Position numbers and translations under genes: made by a program
Notes under the pieces: generated by a model
The model's database searches: none
What the model was told of the DNA's origin: nothing
What the model saw: only the letters and a program-made list of their open reading frames with translations
Shown here: one piece after another, positions 26,099 to 34,756 of the stretch
Numbering within the stretch: the stretch's first letter is position 1
How the letters are laid out: every line of letters begins with the position of its first letter
NCBI GenBank assembly: GCA_947501555.1
Contig: CANMWG010000001.1
Span: 620,001-684,000 of the forward strand
DNA: 64,000 nucleotides
Direction of reading: 5' to 3'
Source: an uncultured Paracoccaceae bacterium
GTDB taxonomy: Bacteria; Pseudomonadota; Alphaproteobacteria; Rhodobacterales; Rhodobacteraceae

Positions 26099-27664
26099 AT
26101 GAAGACCCTAGCTTTGAAATCGGCCCTGCTTTGCTCGGCCCTATGCTGGCCCGTTGTAACGTCTGCCCAAGAAATCAATTTGAGATCCGCTGATGGTTCA
26201 ATCGATCTAACCGGTGATCTTATTGAGTATCAGGACAATATTTATGTCATCTCCTCGGCGCTCGGATCTGTGCGTGTGCCCGGCAGTCAGGTTGACTGCT
26301 TTGGTACTGGCTGCCCGGATACAGAGGTCTTGGATGATGAGGTGACTTTCTCCGGATCGGACACGATTGCTGACGGGTTGTTGCCTGTCTTGCTGGCCAG
26401 CTATGCCACGTCACTGGAATCCGAACCTGTGTTGACCGAGACAATCGGGTCCGTTGAAACGAAAACCGAATTTATCGATAACTTTGGCTTTGGTGACTTG
26501 GTTCATTCCTACCGCGTGCGGTCTTCCATTGCGTCTGACGCCTTTATGAACCTTCTGGGCAAATCCGCCGAAGTCGGTGTGGCCTCCCGTCGTATCACGG
26601 TGGAAGAAGCCCGGTCGCTGCGTGACTACGGCGCTGGCAGCATGGTCAGTGTAGAGAATGAACATATCCTTGCGGCCGACAGTATTGTTGTGATCACGCA
26701 TCCCTCCAATCCCGTAACTTCCATGACGGTTGAAGAATTGGCCGGTATCTATTCGGGCAGCATTTCAAATTGGAGCGAGCTCGGTGGCAATGATGCCCCA
26801 ATCAGTGCCGTTCATCTGGCCCGTGGATCGGGTACCAGAGGCGTCTTTGAGGAGAATATCCTGCAAGGTGCACCCGGCCAGCCTGTCAATGTTGTCGAAG
26901 CACTGGGCAGTATTGATATGTCGCGCCAGATTGACGAGAATGAAAATGCGATTGGCTATGTGTCCATCGCTTTCAAGCGCGGCGCCCAATCGGTTAGCTT
27001 GACCAATGAGTGTGGTATCGCGATGGAAGCGGATGAGTTCTCGGCCAAAACAGGCGAGTACATCCTTCAACGTCCGCTTTACTTCTATACCCGCAGCGAC
27101 ACAGTGACCGATCCAGCCAGGGACTTTTTGACCTGGGCCAAATCGCCTGAGGCCAATGCAGCTGTTGCTAAATCCGGTTTTATTGATCTTGGCATCGCAA
27201 CCCTTCCATTGGGTGATGGCACGTTGCGCGCCGAAAACCTGCGCAATGCTGGTCTGGATAGTTACGAATCCACATTCGCTGATGCTATGATTGAACAAAT
27301 GAACGGCTATGAGCGTCTTTCGTCCACCTTCCGCTTCTTCACCGGTTCCAATCGTCTGACACCGCAATCCCGTGTCGGTCTGGAAAGCTTGATCAGTTAT
27401 CTTGAGGATCAACCCTCAACCGAGATTTTGTTGGTTGGCTTTACGGATGATCAAGGGCCCTTTGATGCCAACCTTGGCGTTTCACAGGACCGGGCAGAAT
27501 TCATGGTCAGCGAAATCACAGCGGCGGCTGGCGATCGGCTGGATCACATCACCTTCGCGACAGCTGGTTACGGCGAGCTTGCTCCTGCTGCATGTAACGC
27601 AACCTCCAATGGCCGCGCGATCAACCGTCGCATCGAAGTCTGGGCCCCGGCATCTGACAGTTAA
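26099..27664 (+). CDS. PstS-like phosphate-binding domain fused to an OmpA domain
   Basis: A 521-residue exported protein. The signal peptide (1-22) ends VTSAQE. A short beta region is followed by a PstS-like binding fold (about 85-370) with TFSGSDTIADGLLPVL, a segment on anti-PstS lines GVASRRITVEEA, SISNWSELGG and ARGSGTRGVFEE; the last is the typical phosphate-loop region. The C-terminal 120 residues form an OmpA-like peptidoglycan-binding domain (FFTGSNRLTPQS, LLVGFTDDQGPFDANLGVSQDRA, NRRIEVW). A binding protein tethered to the cell wall, not an ABC partner, is suggested. ATG 26099 is chosen for the signal peptide and a GAGGA site. Confidence 0.85.
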   Translation: MKTLALKSALLCSALCWPVVTSAQEINLRSADGSIDLTGDLIEYQDNIYVISSALGSVRVPGSQVDCFGTGCPDTEVLDDEVTFSGSDTIADGLLPVLLASYATSLESEPVLTETIGSVETKTEFIDNFGFGDLVHSYRVRSSIASDAFMNLLGKSAEVGVASRRITVEEARSLRDYGAGSMVSVENEHILAADSIVVITHPSNPVTSMTVEELAGIYSGSISNWSELGGNDAPISAVHLARGSGTRGVFEENILQGAPGQPVNVVEALGSIDMSRQIDENENAIGYVSIAFKRGAQSVSLTNECGIAMEADEFSAKTGEYILQRPLYFYTRSDTVTDPARDFLTWAKSPEANAAVAKSGFIDLGIATLPLGDGTLRAENLRNAGLDSYESTFADAMIEQMNGYERLSSTFRFFTGSNRLTPQSRVGLESLISYLEDQPSTEILLVGFTDDQGPFDANLGVSQDRAEFMVSEITAAAGDRLDHITFATAGYGELAPAACNATSNGRAINRRIEVWAPASDS

Positions 27665-27731
27665 TCGCAATTGGCGCTGGTTGGCCCCCGCGTGGGCCAG
27701 CCAATCGACACCTGACATGAAAGTTAGAAAT

Positions 27732-29039
27732 ATGAAGCATTTCGTATCTACCGCGGCCCTGACGTCTGCCTTGATCGCTGGATCAACAGCCGCAAACGCA
27801 GCCGAATTGACCATCGCGACCGTAAACAACGGCCATATGATCACCATGCAGAAACTCGCGCCCGAGTTTCTGGCTGATAACCCAGCCATCACGTTGAACT
27901 GGGTGACATTCAACGAAGGCGAGCTGCGCGAGCAGGTCACAACTGACATCACTGAGGGTGGTGGTCAGTTCGACGTCATGACAATCGGCATGTATGAGGC
28001 CCCCATTTGGGGCGAACGTGGCTGGCTGACACCATTGGAGTTCAGCGCGGAATACCAGGAACAAGACCTTCTTCCAGCGATCCGTGATGGTCTGAGCTAT
28101 GATGGCAACCTTTATGCCGCACCGTTTTATGGTGAAAGCTCAATGATCATGTATCGCTCTGACCTGATGCGCAGCGCCGGTATCGATATAGGCAGCAACC
28201 CAACATGGGATGAGGTCATCGTTGCCGCTGAAGCGATGACCGATCCGGCCACGGGCACCTATGGTATCTGCCTGCGTGGCAAGCCTGGTTGGGGTGACAA
28301 CATGGCCTTCCTGACCACAATGGCCAACAGCTATGGTGCCCAACTTTTTGCCGAAGACTGGCGCCCGACCTTGGACACTGCGGAATGGAAAACTGCCGTC
28401 ACGCTTTACATTGATACGCTGACTAAATACGGGCCTCCGGGATCCGAAGGGAACTCGTTCAATGAAATCCTGTCCCTTTTCAACGAAGGCCGTTGCGGGA
28501 TGTGGATCGATGCCACCATTGCTGCCTCCTTCATCACAGACCCTGAGCAATCCCAAGTTGCCAATGATGTGGCTTTTGCCCAGGCGCCAAGTGGCGTGAC
28601 AGGCAAAGGCGCCAATTGGCTGTGGGCCTGGGCCCTTGCTGTTCCAGCCGGTTCCAACGCGCCGGATGAGGCCACGCGCTTTATCGAATGGGCCACGTCG
28701 CAGGCCTACATTGAACTGGTCGGCGAAAAACAGGGCTGGGGGCAGGTGCCTACAGGTACCCGTCAGTCGACATATCGCAACGCACAATTCCAGGAAGCGG
28801 CTTTGTTTGCCGATGCTGAGTTGAACGCAATCTTGTCTGCTGATCCGACGGATTCAACCCTGAACCCATCGCCGTACGTAGGTGTGCAGTTTGCCTCTAT
28901 CCCTGAATTCGCCGATATCGGTGGTTACATGGGCCAACAAATGACCGCCGCATTGCAAGGTGATCTGACAGTGGATGAGGCGCTTGCGAACGCGCAGGCC
29001 TACGCAGAGAACGTCATGCAGGAAGCTGGCTACTACTAA
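27732..29039 (+). CDS. Sugar/polyol ABC substrate-binding protein (SmoE-like), orphan
   Basis: A periplasmic binding protein of about 435 residues with a signal peptide ending ANAAE. The fold and motifs (GGGQFDVMTIGMYEAPIWGE, LYAAPFYGESSMIMYRSDL, FNEGRCGMWIDATIAAS) match sorbitol/mannitol binding proteins such as SmoE of Rhodobacter. No permease or ATPase gene follows. It starts 67 bases after the PstS-OmpA gene. ATG 27717 is an in-frame alternative. The partners may be encoded elsewhere, or the operon was lost. Confidence 0.88.
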   Translation: MKHFVSTAALTSALIAGSTAANAAELTIATVNNGHMITMQKLAPEFLADNPAITLNWVTFNEGELREQVTTDITEGGGQFDVMTIGMYEAPIWGERGWLTPLEFSAEYQEQDLLPAIRDGLSYDGNLYAAPFYGESSMIMYRSDLMRSAGIDIGSNPTWDEVIVAAEAMTDPATGTYGICLRGKPGWGDNMAFLTTMANSYGAQLFAEDWRPTLDTAEWKTAVTLYIDTLTKYGPPGSEGNSFNEILSLFNEGRCGMWIDATIAASFITDPEQSQVANDVAFAQAPSGVTGKGANWLWAWALAVPAGSNAPDEATRFIEWATSQAYIELVGEKQGWGQVPTGTRQSTYRNAQFQEAALFADAELNAILSADPTDSTLNPSPYVGVQFASIPEFADIGGYMGQQMTAALQGDLTVDEALANAQAYAENVMQEAGYY

Positions 29040-29048
29040 TTAACATCT

Positions 29049-29076
29049 GCACCGGCCAGAGCGTTCTGGCCGGTGC
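29049..29076 (+). terminator. Perfect 12-bp hairpin after the orphan binding-protein gene
   Basis: GCACCGGCCAGA pairs perfectly with TCTGGCCGGTGC across a four-base GCGT loop, nine bases after the stop. The T-run is poor (ATCTTCTGACTTT). It may be a terminator or an mRNA-stabilising hairpin of the kind often found between binding-protein and permease genes. Confidence 0.65.
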
Positions 29077-29226
29077 ATCTTCTGACTTTGTCGCGACCGT
29101 CTTCTGTGCCGACCAGGTTACTTTCGTGCACCAAATGGCCTTGTCTGTACTGAGGCGGCAGGTGTCACATCGGCGCTGCAGTGTGTCCATCGGATAGCGT
29201 CCCAAAACACATTTTGGCTTCAGTTG

Positions 29227-30117
29227 TCACCCGAGCTCTCGAGCCGTATCTTGCGCAATCTGCACAATGGTGCTGAGCCGCGCGGTTGGTTCGGGCCCGC
29301 GACGGGTGATTGACCAGAGGTCGTGGTAGCGGCGATGCGGCAACGCGACAATTTTCAGGTGATCGCGTCCGGAAAAAGCTTCGATCCCGCTACGAGGTAG
29401 GACAGTATAGCCGATGCCCTTGGCCACAGGCGACGGGATCTGGCCAATCTGGTTCACGAATGTCCGTCGTTTTAGGCGATCGGCCCCGGTGAACGCATCT
29501 GGGAAATTCAACGCCAAAAGATCATCCGCATAGGCGAACCCGTCGGGATGCGCGACGAAGCCGCGGTCTTCGAGGGACGCGAATGTCACCATATCATCCG
29601 CAGCATCAGCGGGCAGGACCAGGCACAGTTCTTCGCGTCCAACTGGCTGCGCGTTGAGGCGCGGGTGCTTTGAGTTTTGCCCCACGATACCCAGATCAAA
29701 TTGTCCCTCCAAAACACCGCAAGTAACGGTATCCTGCGGAGCGGCTTCCAAATGGATCAATAGCCGAGGCGCCTCTTGCATGCGCGCAAGAAGCCGTGGG
29801 TAGAGCAATTGTGCGAAACTCCCTGAACAGGCAATGCGCACTTCTCCCACCTCGGGATCATCTGCCATGATGCTTTCGCGCAGTTGTCGTTCTTCGGTCC
29901 GTCGCGACAGTCCAAGGTCTCGCAAGACTTCGCCCGCTGGCGTAAGGGTAAAGCGCTTGCCCTCTTGTGCAATCAGACTTTGCCCCAACTGTTGCTCAAG
30001 CTTGCGCAAGTGCTGTGACACACCTGGCTGTGTCATGTTCAAGCGCTCTGCTGCGCGGGTGAAATGCCCCGTTTCAGTCAGGGTGACAAAGGTTTCGAGC
30101 CATGTTGCGTTGAGCAT
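29227..30117 (-). CDS. LysR family transcriptional regulator
   Basis: A 296-residue regulator. The helix-turn-helix reads FTRAAERLNMTQPGVSQHLRKLEQQLG (residues 18-44). A two-lobed effector domain follows from about residue 90. It is divergent from the VOC-family gene, and a symmetric T-N11-A operator lies between them. It probably controls that gene and itself. The ligand is unknown. Confidence 0.93.
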   Translation of the reverse strand: MLNATWLETFVTLTETGHFTRAAERLNMTQPGVSQHLRKLEQQLGQSLIAQEGKRFTLTPAGEVLRDLGLSRRTEERQLRESIMADDPEVGEVRIACSGSFAQLLYPRLLARMQEAPRLLIHLEAAPQDTVTCGVLEGQFDLGIVGQNSKHPRLNAQPVGREELCLVLPADAADDMVTFASLEDRGFVAHPDGFAYADDLLALNFPDAFTGADRLKRRTFVNQIGQIPSPVAKGIGYTVLPRSGIEAFSGRDHLKIVALPHRRYHDLWSITRRGPEPTARLSTIVQIAQDTARELG

Positions 30118-30131
30118 GTTGATTTCGAAAA

Positions 30132-30158
30132 ATTATAATAACCATCTTTTATGATAAT
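30132..30158. promoter_or_regulatory. LysR-type operator (T-N11-A) between divergent genes
   Basis: ATTATAAT (30132-30139) and ATGATAAT (30151-30158) form an inverted repeat with seven of eight positions complementary and an eleven-base spacer. T 30139 and A 30151 give the classical T-N11-A spacing. It lies 15 bases from the LysR start and 61 from the VOC start. Confidence 0.65.
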
Positions 30159-30218
30159 TTCATATTCGCAGCGGTCATGTCTATCCCTTCTGTACATCAG
30201 CAAAAAAGGACAGTTCGG

Positions 30219-30719
30219 ATGACCCCGACACCACGCACATTCTCTCATATCGGAATTTCCGTTCCTGACCTGGACGCCGCCGTCAAATTCTACGCCGAAG
30301 TCATGGGATTCTATGTGATTATGACGCCAAGCGAGGTGACCGAAGACTACAGCGCCATTGGCGTCATGTGTACCGACGTCTTTGGCCCCGGGTGGGACAG
30401 CCTTCGTATCGCGCATCTCTCAACCGCCGACGGGATCGGCATCGAACTGTTTGAGTTTAAAGGAAATGAAGCGCCAGACGACAATTTCGCCTACCGGCGC
30501 CACGGAACATTTCACTTCGCGATACAAGACCCCAACCTTGAAGACCTGCTTGAAAAGATCATCGCCGCTGGCGGAAAGCAACGGATGCCCGTCCGCGAAT
30601 ATTTTCCCAACGAGAAACCCTTCCGCATGGTCTACGTCGAGGACCCGTTCGGCGTTATCTTCGAGCTTTATAGCCACAGCTACGAGCTAACCTATTCCGC
30701 TGGCGCCTATTCATTATGA
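30219..30719 (+). CDS. VOC family (glyoxalase/dioxygenase fold) protein
   Basis: A 166-residue protein with the paired beta-alpha-beta-beta-beta modules of the vicinal-oxygen-chelate fold. Likely metal ligands are His in FSHIGISVPD, Glu in IELFEF, His in TFHFAI and Glu in VIFELYSH. ATG 30219 is chosen because AAAAGGA lies eight bases upstream; the frame is open to 30177. Members include lactoylglutathione lyase and ring-cleaving dioxygenases; the reaction here is unknown. The divergent LysR regulator suggests substrate-induced expression. Confidence 0.87.
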   Translation: MTPTPRTFSHIGISVPDLDAAVKFYAEVMGFYVIMTPSEVTEDYSAIGVMCTDVFGPGWDSLRIAHLSTADGIGIELFEFKGNEAPDDNFAYRRHGTFHFAIQDPNLEDLLEKIIAAGGKQRMPVREYFPNEKPFRMVYVEDPFGVIFELYSHSYELTYSAGAYSL

Positions 30720-30890
30720 ATGCATCGATGGCTTTTAATGTTACAGATTTTGCGCAGAAAGCTATAAAGTGGCAATTGCTGGGAAAGGCTTGCGGGGGGT
30801 GAGCCTTTCGCATGAACTCGTAGTCTTTTCGACAGAATTCCAGTGGTCTTACGTTAAACTGGGAGAATAGCACTGAATAGGAGCAACGTC

Positions 30891-31532
30891 ATGAAAACCT
30901 CGATCCTCGCCCTGTCCTTGACAACCACCCTGGCCGGATATGCCCAAGCTGAGACATTTTCGGCAGATGTCTGGGCCGATAATTGGTTTTCGCTTGCGGT
31001 CAACGGCACGCAGGTCGCCGAAGACAGCGTGCCAATCACAACTGAACGGTCTTTTAACGCAGAAAGCTTCTCATTTGATGCAGAACGGCCCTTTGTCCTT
31101 GCCTTGAAGGCGATGGATTTCAAAGAGAATGACAGCGGCCTGGAATATATCGGGACTGGTCGCCAGCAGATGGGGGATGGCGGGGTAATCTTGCAGGTGG
31201 AAGACAGCAGCGGACAGACAGTTGTAGTGACCGATGACGCGTGGCAGTGCCTTGTGATCCACGAAGCGCCGCTGGATAAATCCTGCGAGAGCGCCAGCAA
31301 TCCTGTGGCGGGCGAGGGGGCGTGTGCCTTTGAGGTGACCGAGGAACCGGCAAATTGGGGCAGCATTGATTTTGATGCTTCTGCGTGGCCTGCCGCCACC
31401 GTCCATAGCGAAAGCGCGGTTGATCCAAAAATGGGATATGACCAGATCACCTGGGATAATGCTGGGCAGCTCATCTGGGGCCCCGATTTGGAGACCAACA
31501 ACACGGTTCTTTGCCGGGTTGTCGTGGAATAG
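30891..31532 (+). CDS. Exported beta-rich protein of unknown function
   Basis: A 213-residue protein with signal peptide MKTSILALSLTTTLAGYAQA. The mature part is rich in Trp and acidic residues and has the rhythm of a galactose-binding-like beta sandwich (WADNWFSLAVNG, LALKAMDFKE, ASAWPAATV). Four cysteines may form disulfides. No enzyme motif is seen. It ends well before the guanidine riboswitch and is probably independent. Confidence 0.6.
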   Translation: MKTSILALSLTTTLAGYAQAETFSADVWADNWFSLAVNGTQVAEDSVPITTERSFNAESFSFDAERPFVLALKAMDFKENDSGLEYIGTGRQQMGDGGVILQVEDSSGQTVVVTDDAWQCLVIHEAPLDKSCESASNPVAGEGACAFEVTEEPANWGSIDFDASAWPAATVHSESAVDPKMGYDQITWDNAGQLIWGPDLETNNTVLCRVVVE

Positions 31533-31907
31533 AGCTATGCGCAAAGCCACAAATGATTGAACGTTGGAACCGCGGCTTATTGCGCGTGCAGTCAAGCGGG
31601 CAAATCATTCGGTTGGCGTAGGACGCAGATGCCCCCTGCAAGACATTGGATGAGGCGTTGCAGGTAAGTTTCAACCCGAAGAGACAATGCAGTGAATAGG
31701 CCAAGTTTTGCGGGGTGGTGCCATTGACCACCACCAGCGTATGGTTGGTGTCCTTCTCCCAAAACCGAAGCGGGTGGTCCAAAAGGTGCCGTTTTTCCTA
31801 TCATGCGCTAGAATTGCGGTGAAATATTGGGCGATCTATATCGCGGCGTTTATGATGAACCAACTTTGCCTTTGCCTCGCGCAAAAATTACTCTTCGCTT
31901 AAGTGGC
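31533..31907. other. Intergenic region upstream of the guanidine riboswitch
   Basis: About 375 bases with no credible gene on either strand. It should contain the promoter of the riboswitch transcript; I cannot single out a convincing -35/-10 pair. Confidence 0.4.
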
Positions 31908-32013
31908 AGGATGTCTAGGGTTCCGCCTTTCGTTTAAGGGTCAGGTCCGAGAGATATCGCTGTCCGGCAAAAGACCGGATAGTACACGGCGGGGCAAAAT
32001 CCCGGGAGGCTAC
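31908..32013 (+). promoter_or_regulatory. Guanidine-I (ykkC) riboswitch
   Basis: The conserved ykkC-yxkD core is easy to read: CTAGGGTTCCG (31915-31925), then TCAGGTCCGAGAG (31941-31953), a variable stem TGTCCGG...CCGGAT, and ACACGGCGGGGCAAAATCCC GGGAGG (31984-32009, written in two parts). These blocks, in this order, are the hallmark of the guanidine-I aptamer, which turns genes on when guanidinium binds. It lies about 75 bases before the start of a guanidine uptake and hydrolysis operon. The expression platform is not obvious; no strong T-run follows, so control may be translational. Confidence 0.93.
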
Positions 32014-32088
32014 TGCGCAGGTTTGACCCGCGCTCCGCTATGCCCTCCACGCGGTCATTCCATTTGTGAAACAACGATGGGACCGAAG

Positions 32089-33135
32089 ATGAAAAATCTT
32101 TTGACAATGACAGCGATGGCCCTTTGCCTCGCATCCGCCACGACAGCTCAGGAAAAAACTGAATTCCGGGTCGCCTGGTCGATCTATGTGGGCTGGATGC
32201 CCTGGGGTTATCTGGAAGACAGCGGCATCATGGACAAATGGGCCGATCAATACGGCATCGATGTCGAGATTGTGCAGATCAACGACTATGTCGAATCCAT
32301 CAACCAATATACAGCCGGTGCCTTTGATGGTGTAACAGCCACCAACATGGATACGTTATCTATTCCATCGGGCGGCGGTGTGGATACCACTGCGTTGATC
32401 GTTGGCGATTATTCTAACGGCAATGATGCGGTGATCATCAAAGGTGAGGGTGATCTGGCAAGTCTTGCAGGCAAACCTGTGAACCTGGTGGAATTGTCTG
32501 TGTCGCATTACTTATTGGCCCGCGCCTTAGACAGTGTGAGCTTGGCTGAGAAGGACCTGGCGGGGGTCATCAATACCTCTGACGCTGATATGATTGCAGC
32601 CTTTGCCGCCGACGATGTTGAGGCGGTGGTGACCTGGAACCCGCTGGTATCCTCCATTCTGGAAGATCCCGCTGCGAGCAAGCTGTTCGATAGTGCCGAT
32701 ATCCCTGGTGAGATCATCGACCTGATGGTTGTGAATACGGAAACCCTAGAGGCCAATCCCGATTTCGGTAAAGCTTTGGTCGGCGCATGGTATGAGGTCA
32801 TGGGGCTGATGGCCGCTGGCGACGAAGAGGTGCTGACGGCGATGGCCGAAGCCTCTGGCACCGATTTGGCCGGATATCAGGCGCAGCTGGCCTCGACCGA
32901 GATGTTCTTTACCCCGGCAGAGGCGGTGACCTTCACATCGGGGGCGGAATTGCCCGCAACGATGGTCAACGTCGCTGAGTTCCTGTTTGACAAGGGCATC
33001 TTGGGCGAGGGCGCCCCATCGGCGGATTTCGTTGGTGTGGAATATCCCGACGGGTCAATCACGGGTGACGAAAGCAACGTCACATTCCGCTTTGATACGA
33101 CCTACATGCAAATGGCCGCCGACGGTGCGCTGTAA
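32089..33135 (+). CDS. Guanidine ABC transporter substrate-binding protein
   Basis: A 348-residue periplasmic binding protein with signal peptide MKNLLTMTAMALCLASATTA. It belongs to the NitT/TauT-like group often annotated as a urea or urea-carboxylase-associated transporter (VGWMPWGYLEDSGIMDKWAD, ITS-like VTATNMDTL, SVSHYLLARAL). Relatives sit in guanidine-riboswitch operons, so guanidinium is the likely ligand. ATG 32089 is chosen for the signal peptide; ATG 32077 is an alternative. Confidence 0.87.
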   Translation: MKNLLTMTAMALCLASATTAQEKTEFRVAWSIYVGWMPWGYLEDSGIMDKWADQYGIDVEIVQINDYVESINQYTAGAFDGVTATNMDTLSIPSGGGVDTTALIVGDYSNGNDAVIIKGEGDLASLAGKPVNLVELSVSHYLLARALDSVSLAEKDLAGVINTSDADMIAAFAADDVEAVVTWNPLVSSILEDPAASKLFDSADIPGEIIDLMVVNTETLEANPDFGKALVGAWYEVMGLMAAGDEEVLTAMAEASGTDLAGYQAQLASTEMFFTPAEAVTFTSGAELPATMVNVAEFLFDKGILGEGAPSADFVGVEYPDGSITGDESNVTFRFDTTYMQMAADGAL

Positions 33136-33143
33136 GTGAAAGG

Positions 33144-33166
33144 CCTGCCGCCGTTTGCGCGGCAGG
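33144..33166 (+). other. Hairpin between binding-protein and permease genes
   Basis: CCTGCCGC pairs with GCGGCAGG across a short loop just after the binding-protein stop. There is no T-run. Such hairpins often protect the binding-protein mRNA and adjust expression relative to the permease. Confidence 0.6.
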
Positions 33167-33176
33167 TGATCCCCCC

Positions 33177-33989
33177 ATGCGATTGATCAATATCAAACCG
33201 AACCGGCCGCTTGCTGTGTTTTTGACTTTGCTGCCATTCGCGTTGGTGTTTATTGCCTATGCGGTAGGCTCTGACATTCGTCTGGCCGCAAACCCGTCTG
33301 ACAAGCTGCTGCCTGCCCCCAGCACAATTTGGGACACAGCCGTGCGGCTCACCACAGAAGGGGACCGCAGGAGCGGGCGCATCTTGTTTTGGTATGATAC
33401 CTGGGCCAGCCTGAAACGCCTCGGCTTGGGCATTGGAATCTCGGCCAGTGTTGGGCTGCTTATCGGCTTGATGATCGGGCTGTTGCCACTGGTCCGCAGT
33501 TTTCTGGCACAGTTTGTCGCCGTTCTGTCGATGATCCCCCCGCTGGCTTTGCTGCCCATCCTGTTCATTGTCTTCGGCTTGGGCGAACTGTCAAAGGTCG
33601 TACTGATCGTCATCGGCACCTTGCCCTTTATCATTCGCGACCTATCCCAACGCACACTTGAGGTGCCGCAGGAATTACTGGTCAAAGCGCAGACATTGGG
33701 GGCCTCAAGCTGGGTCATCACCCTGCGGGTGGCCTTGCCCCAAGTGATGCCGCGCTTGATCCAAGCGGTCCGTTTGTCCCTTGGCCCTGCGTGGCTGTTC
33801 CTAATTGCCGCCGAGGCGATCGCCGCTGATCTTGGCCTGGGCTACCGCATCTTTCTGGTCCGGCGCTATCTGGCGATGGATGTAATCCTGACCTACGTCA
33901 TTTGGATTACGATCCTTGCATTCGTGATGGATTGGGCCTTGCGCCGTCTGTCGCGCTGGATGTTCCCCTGGGCGGAGGAGGGGCTATGA
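33177..33989 (+). CDS. Guanidine ABC transporter permease
   Basis: A 270-residue permease with about six membrane segments. The EAA loop, which contacts the ATPase, is near residues 160-180 (EVPQELLVKAQTLGASSW). It resembles NitT/TauT-family permeases. The stop overlaps the ATPase start by four bases (ATGA). Confidence 0.9.
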   Translation: MRLINIKPNRPLAVFLTLLPFALVFIAYAVGSDIRLAANPSDKLLPAPSTIWDTAVRLTTEGDRRSGRILFWYDTWASLKRLGLGIGISASVGLLIGLMIGLLPLVRSFLAQFVAVLSMIPPLALLPILFIVFGLGELSKVVLIVIGTLPFIIRDLSQRTLEVPQELLVKAQTLGASSWVITLRVALPQVMPRLIQAVRLSLGPAWLFLIAAEAIAADLGLGYRIFLVRRYLAMDVILTYVIWITILAFVMDWALRRLSRWMFPWAEEGL

Positions 33990-34756
33990 GTTTTGTCACC
34001 GTCACAGACGTTTTCCAGTCCTACGGCTCCCGGCCCATTATTGAGCGGGTCAATGTCAGCGTTGATGAAGGCGAGTTCATTTCGATTGTGGGCGCCTCAG
34101 GCTGTGGAAAATCCACGTTTCTGCGCCTGCTTTTGGCGCAAGAACGACCGACACGGGGCGAAGTCCGTGTGGCTGATGCCACACCTGCGAAAGAACCGGG
34201 CTTGGACCGCGGTGTTGTTTTTCAACGCTATTCGGTCTTCCCACATATGACCGTGCGTGAAAACGTTGTGGCGGGTGAAAGCCTGCGGCGCGGCTGGGGG
34301 CGGTTTTTCGGCGCTGATCTAAAGGCGGCTCGGGGCAGGGCGGACGAAACACTGACCCGCTGCGGGTTGGACCATGTGGCGGATCAATACCCTGCAACCT
34401 TGTCAGGTGGCATGCAGCAACGGCTGGCCATTGGGCAGGCGCTGGCCGCAAAACCGCGTATTTTGCTGCTAGACGAACCCTTTGGCGCGCTTGACCCCGG
34501 CACCCGGCTGGCCATGCATGACTTCCTGCTTGATCTGCGGGCCGAGACGGGCATGACCGTCTTTATGGTCACCCATGATCTTGAAGAGGCGTTCAAGCTT
34601 GGCGACCGCGTTTTGGTTTTCGACAAACCGCGCTGGGACCCGCAAGATCCCTGCCTGAATGGCGCCACAATCACCTACGACTTTGATGCCCGCGATGGCG
34701 GCATCCCTTTCCAAACACTCAAGGAGGACACCCATGTTTTGCATGAAAACGGATAG
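33986..34756 (+). CDS. Guanidine ABC transporter ATP-binding protein
   Basis: A 256-residue ATPase. Walker A is GASGCGKST, the signature is LSGGMQQRLAIGQAL, and Walker B is ILLLDEPFGALDP; the H-loop His is in MVTHDLEEA. ATG 33986 is chosen because it overlaps the permease stop (ATGA) and follows GGAGGAGGGG. The 3' end overlaps the hydrolase gene by 23 bases, so translation is coupled. Confidence 0.92.
   Translation: MSFVTVTDVFQSYGSRPIIERVNVSVDEGEFISIVGASGCGKSTFLRLLLAQERPTRGEVRVADATPAKEPGLDRGVVFQRYSVFPHMTVRENVVAGESLRRGWGRFFGADLKAARGRADETLTRCGLDHVADQYPATLSGGMQQRLAIGQALAAKPRILLLDEPFGALDPGTRLAMHDFLLDLRAETGMTVFMVTHDLEEAFKLGDRVLVFDKPRWDPQDPCLNGATITYDFDARDGGIPFQTLKEDTHVLHENG

Noticed and set aside
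28140-28787. 215-residue open frame antisense to the orphan binding-protein gene
   Set aside because: A shadow of the strongly supported gene on the other strand, with no motif.
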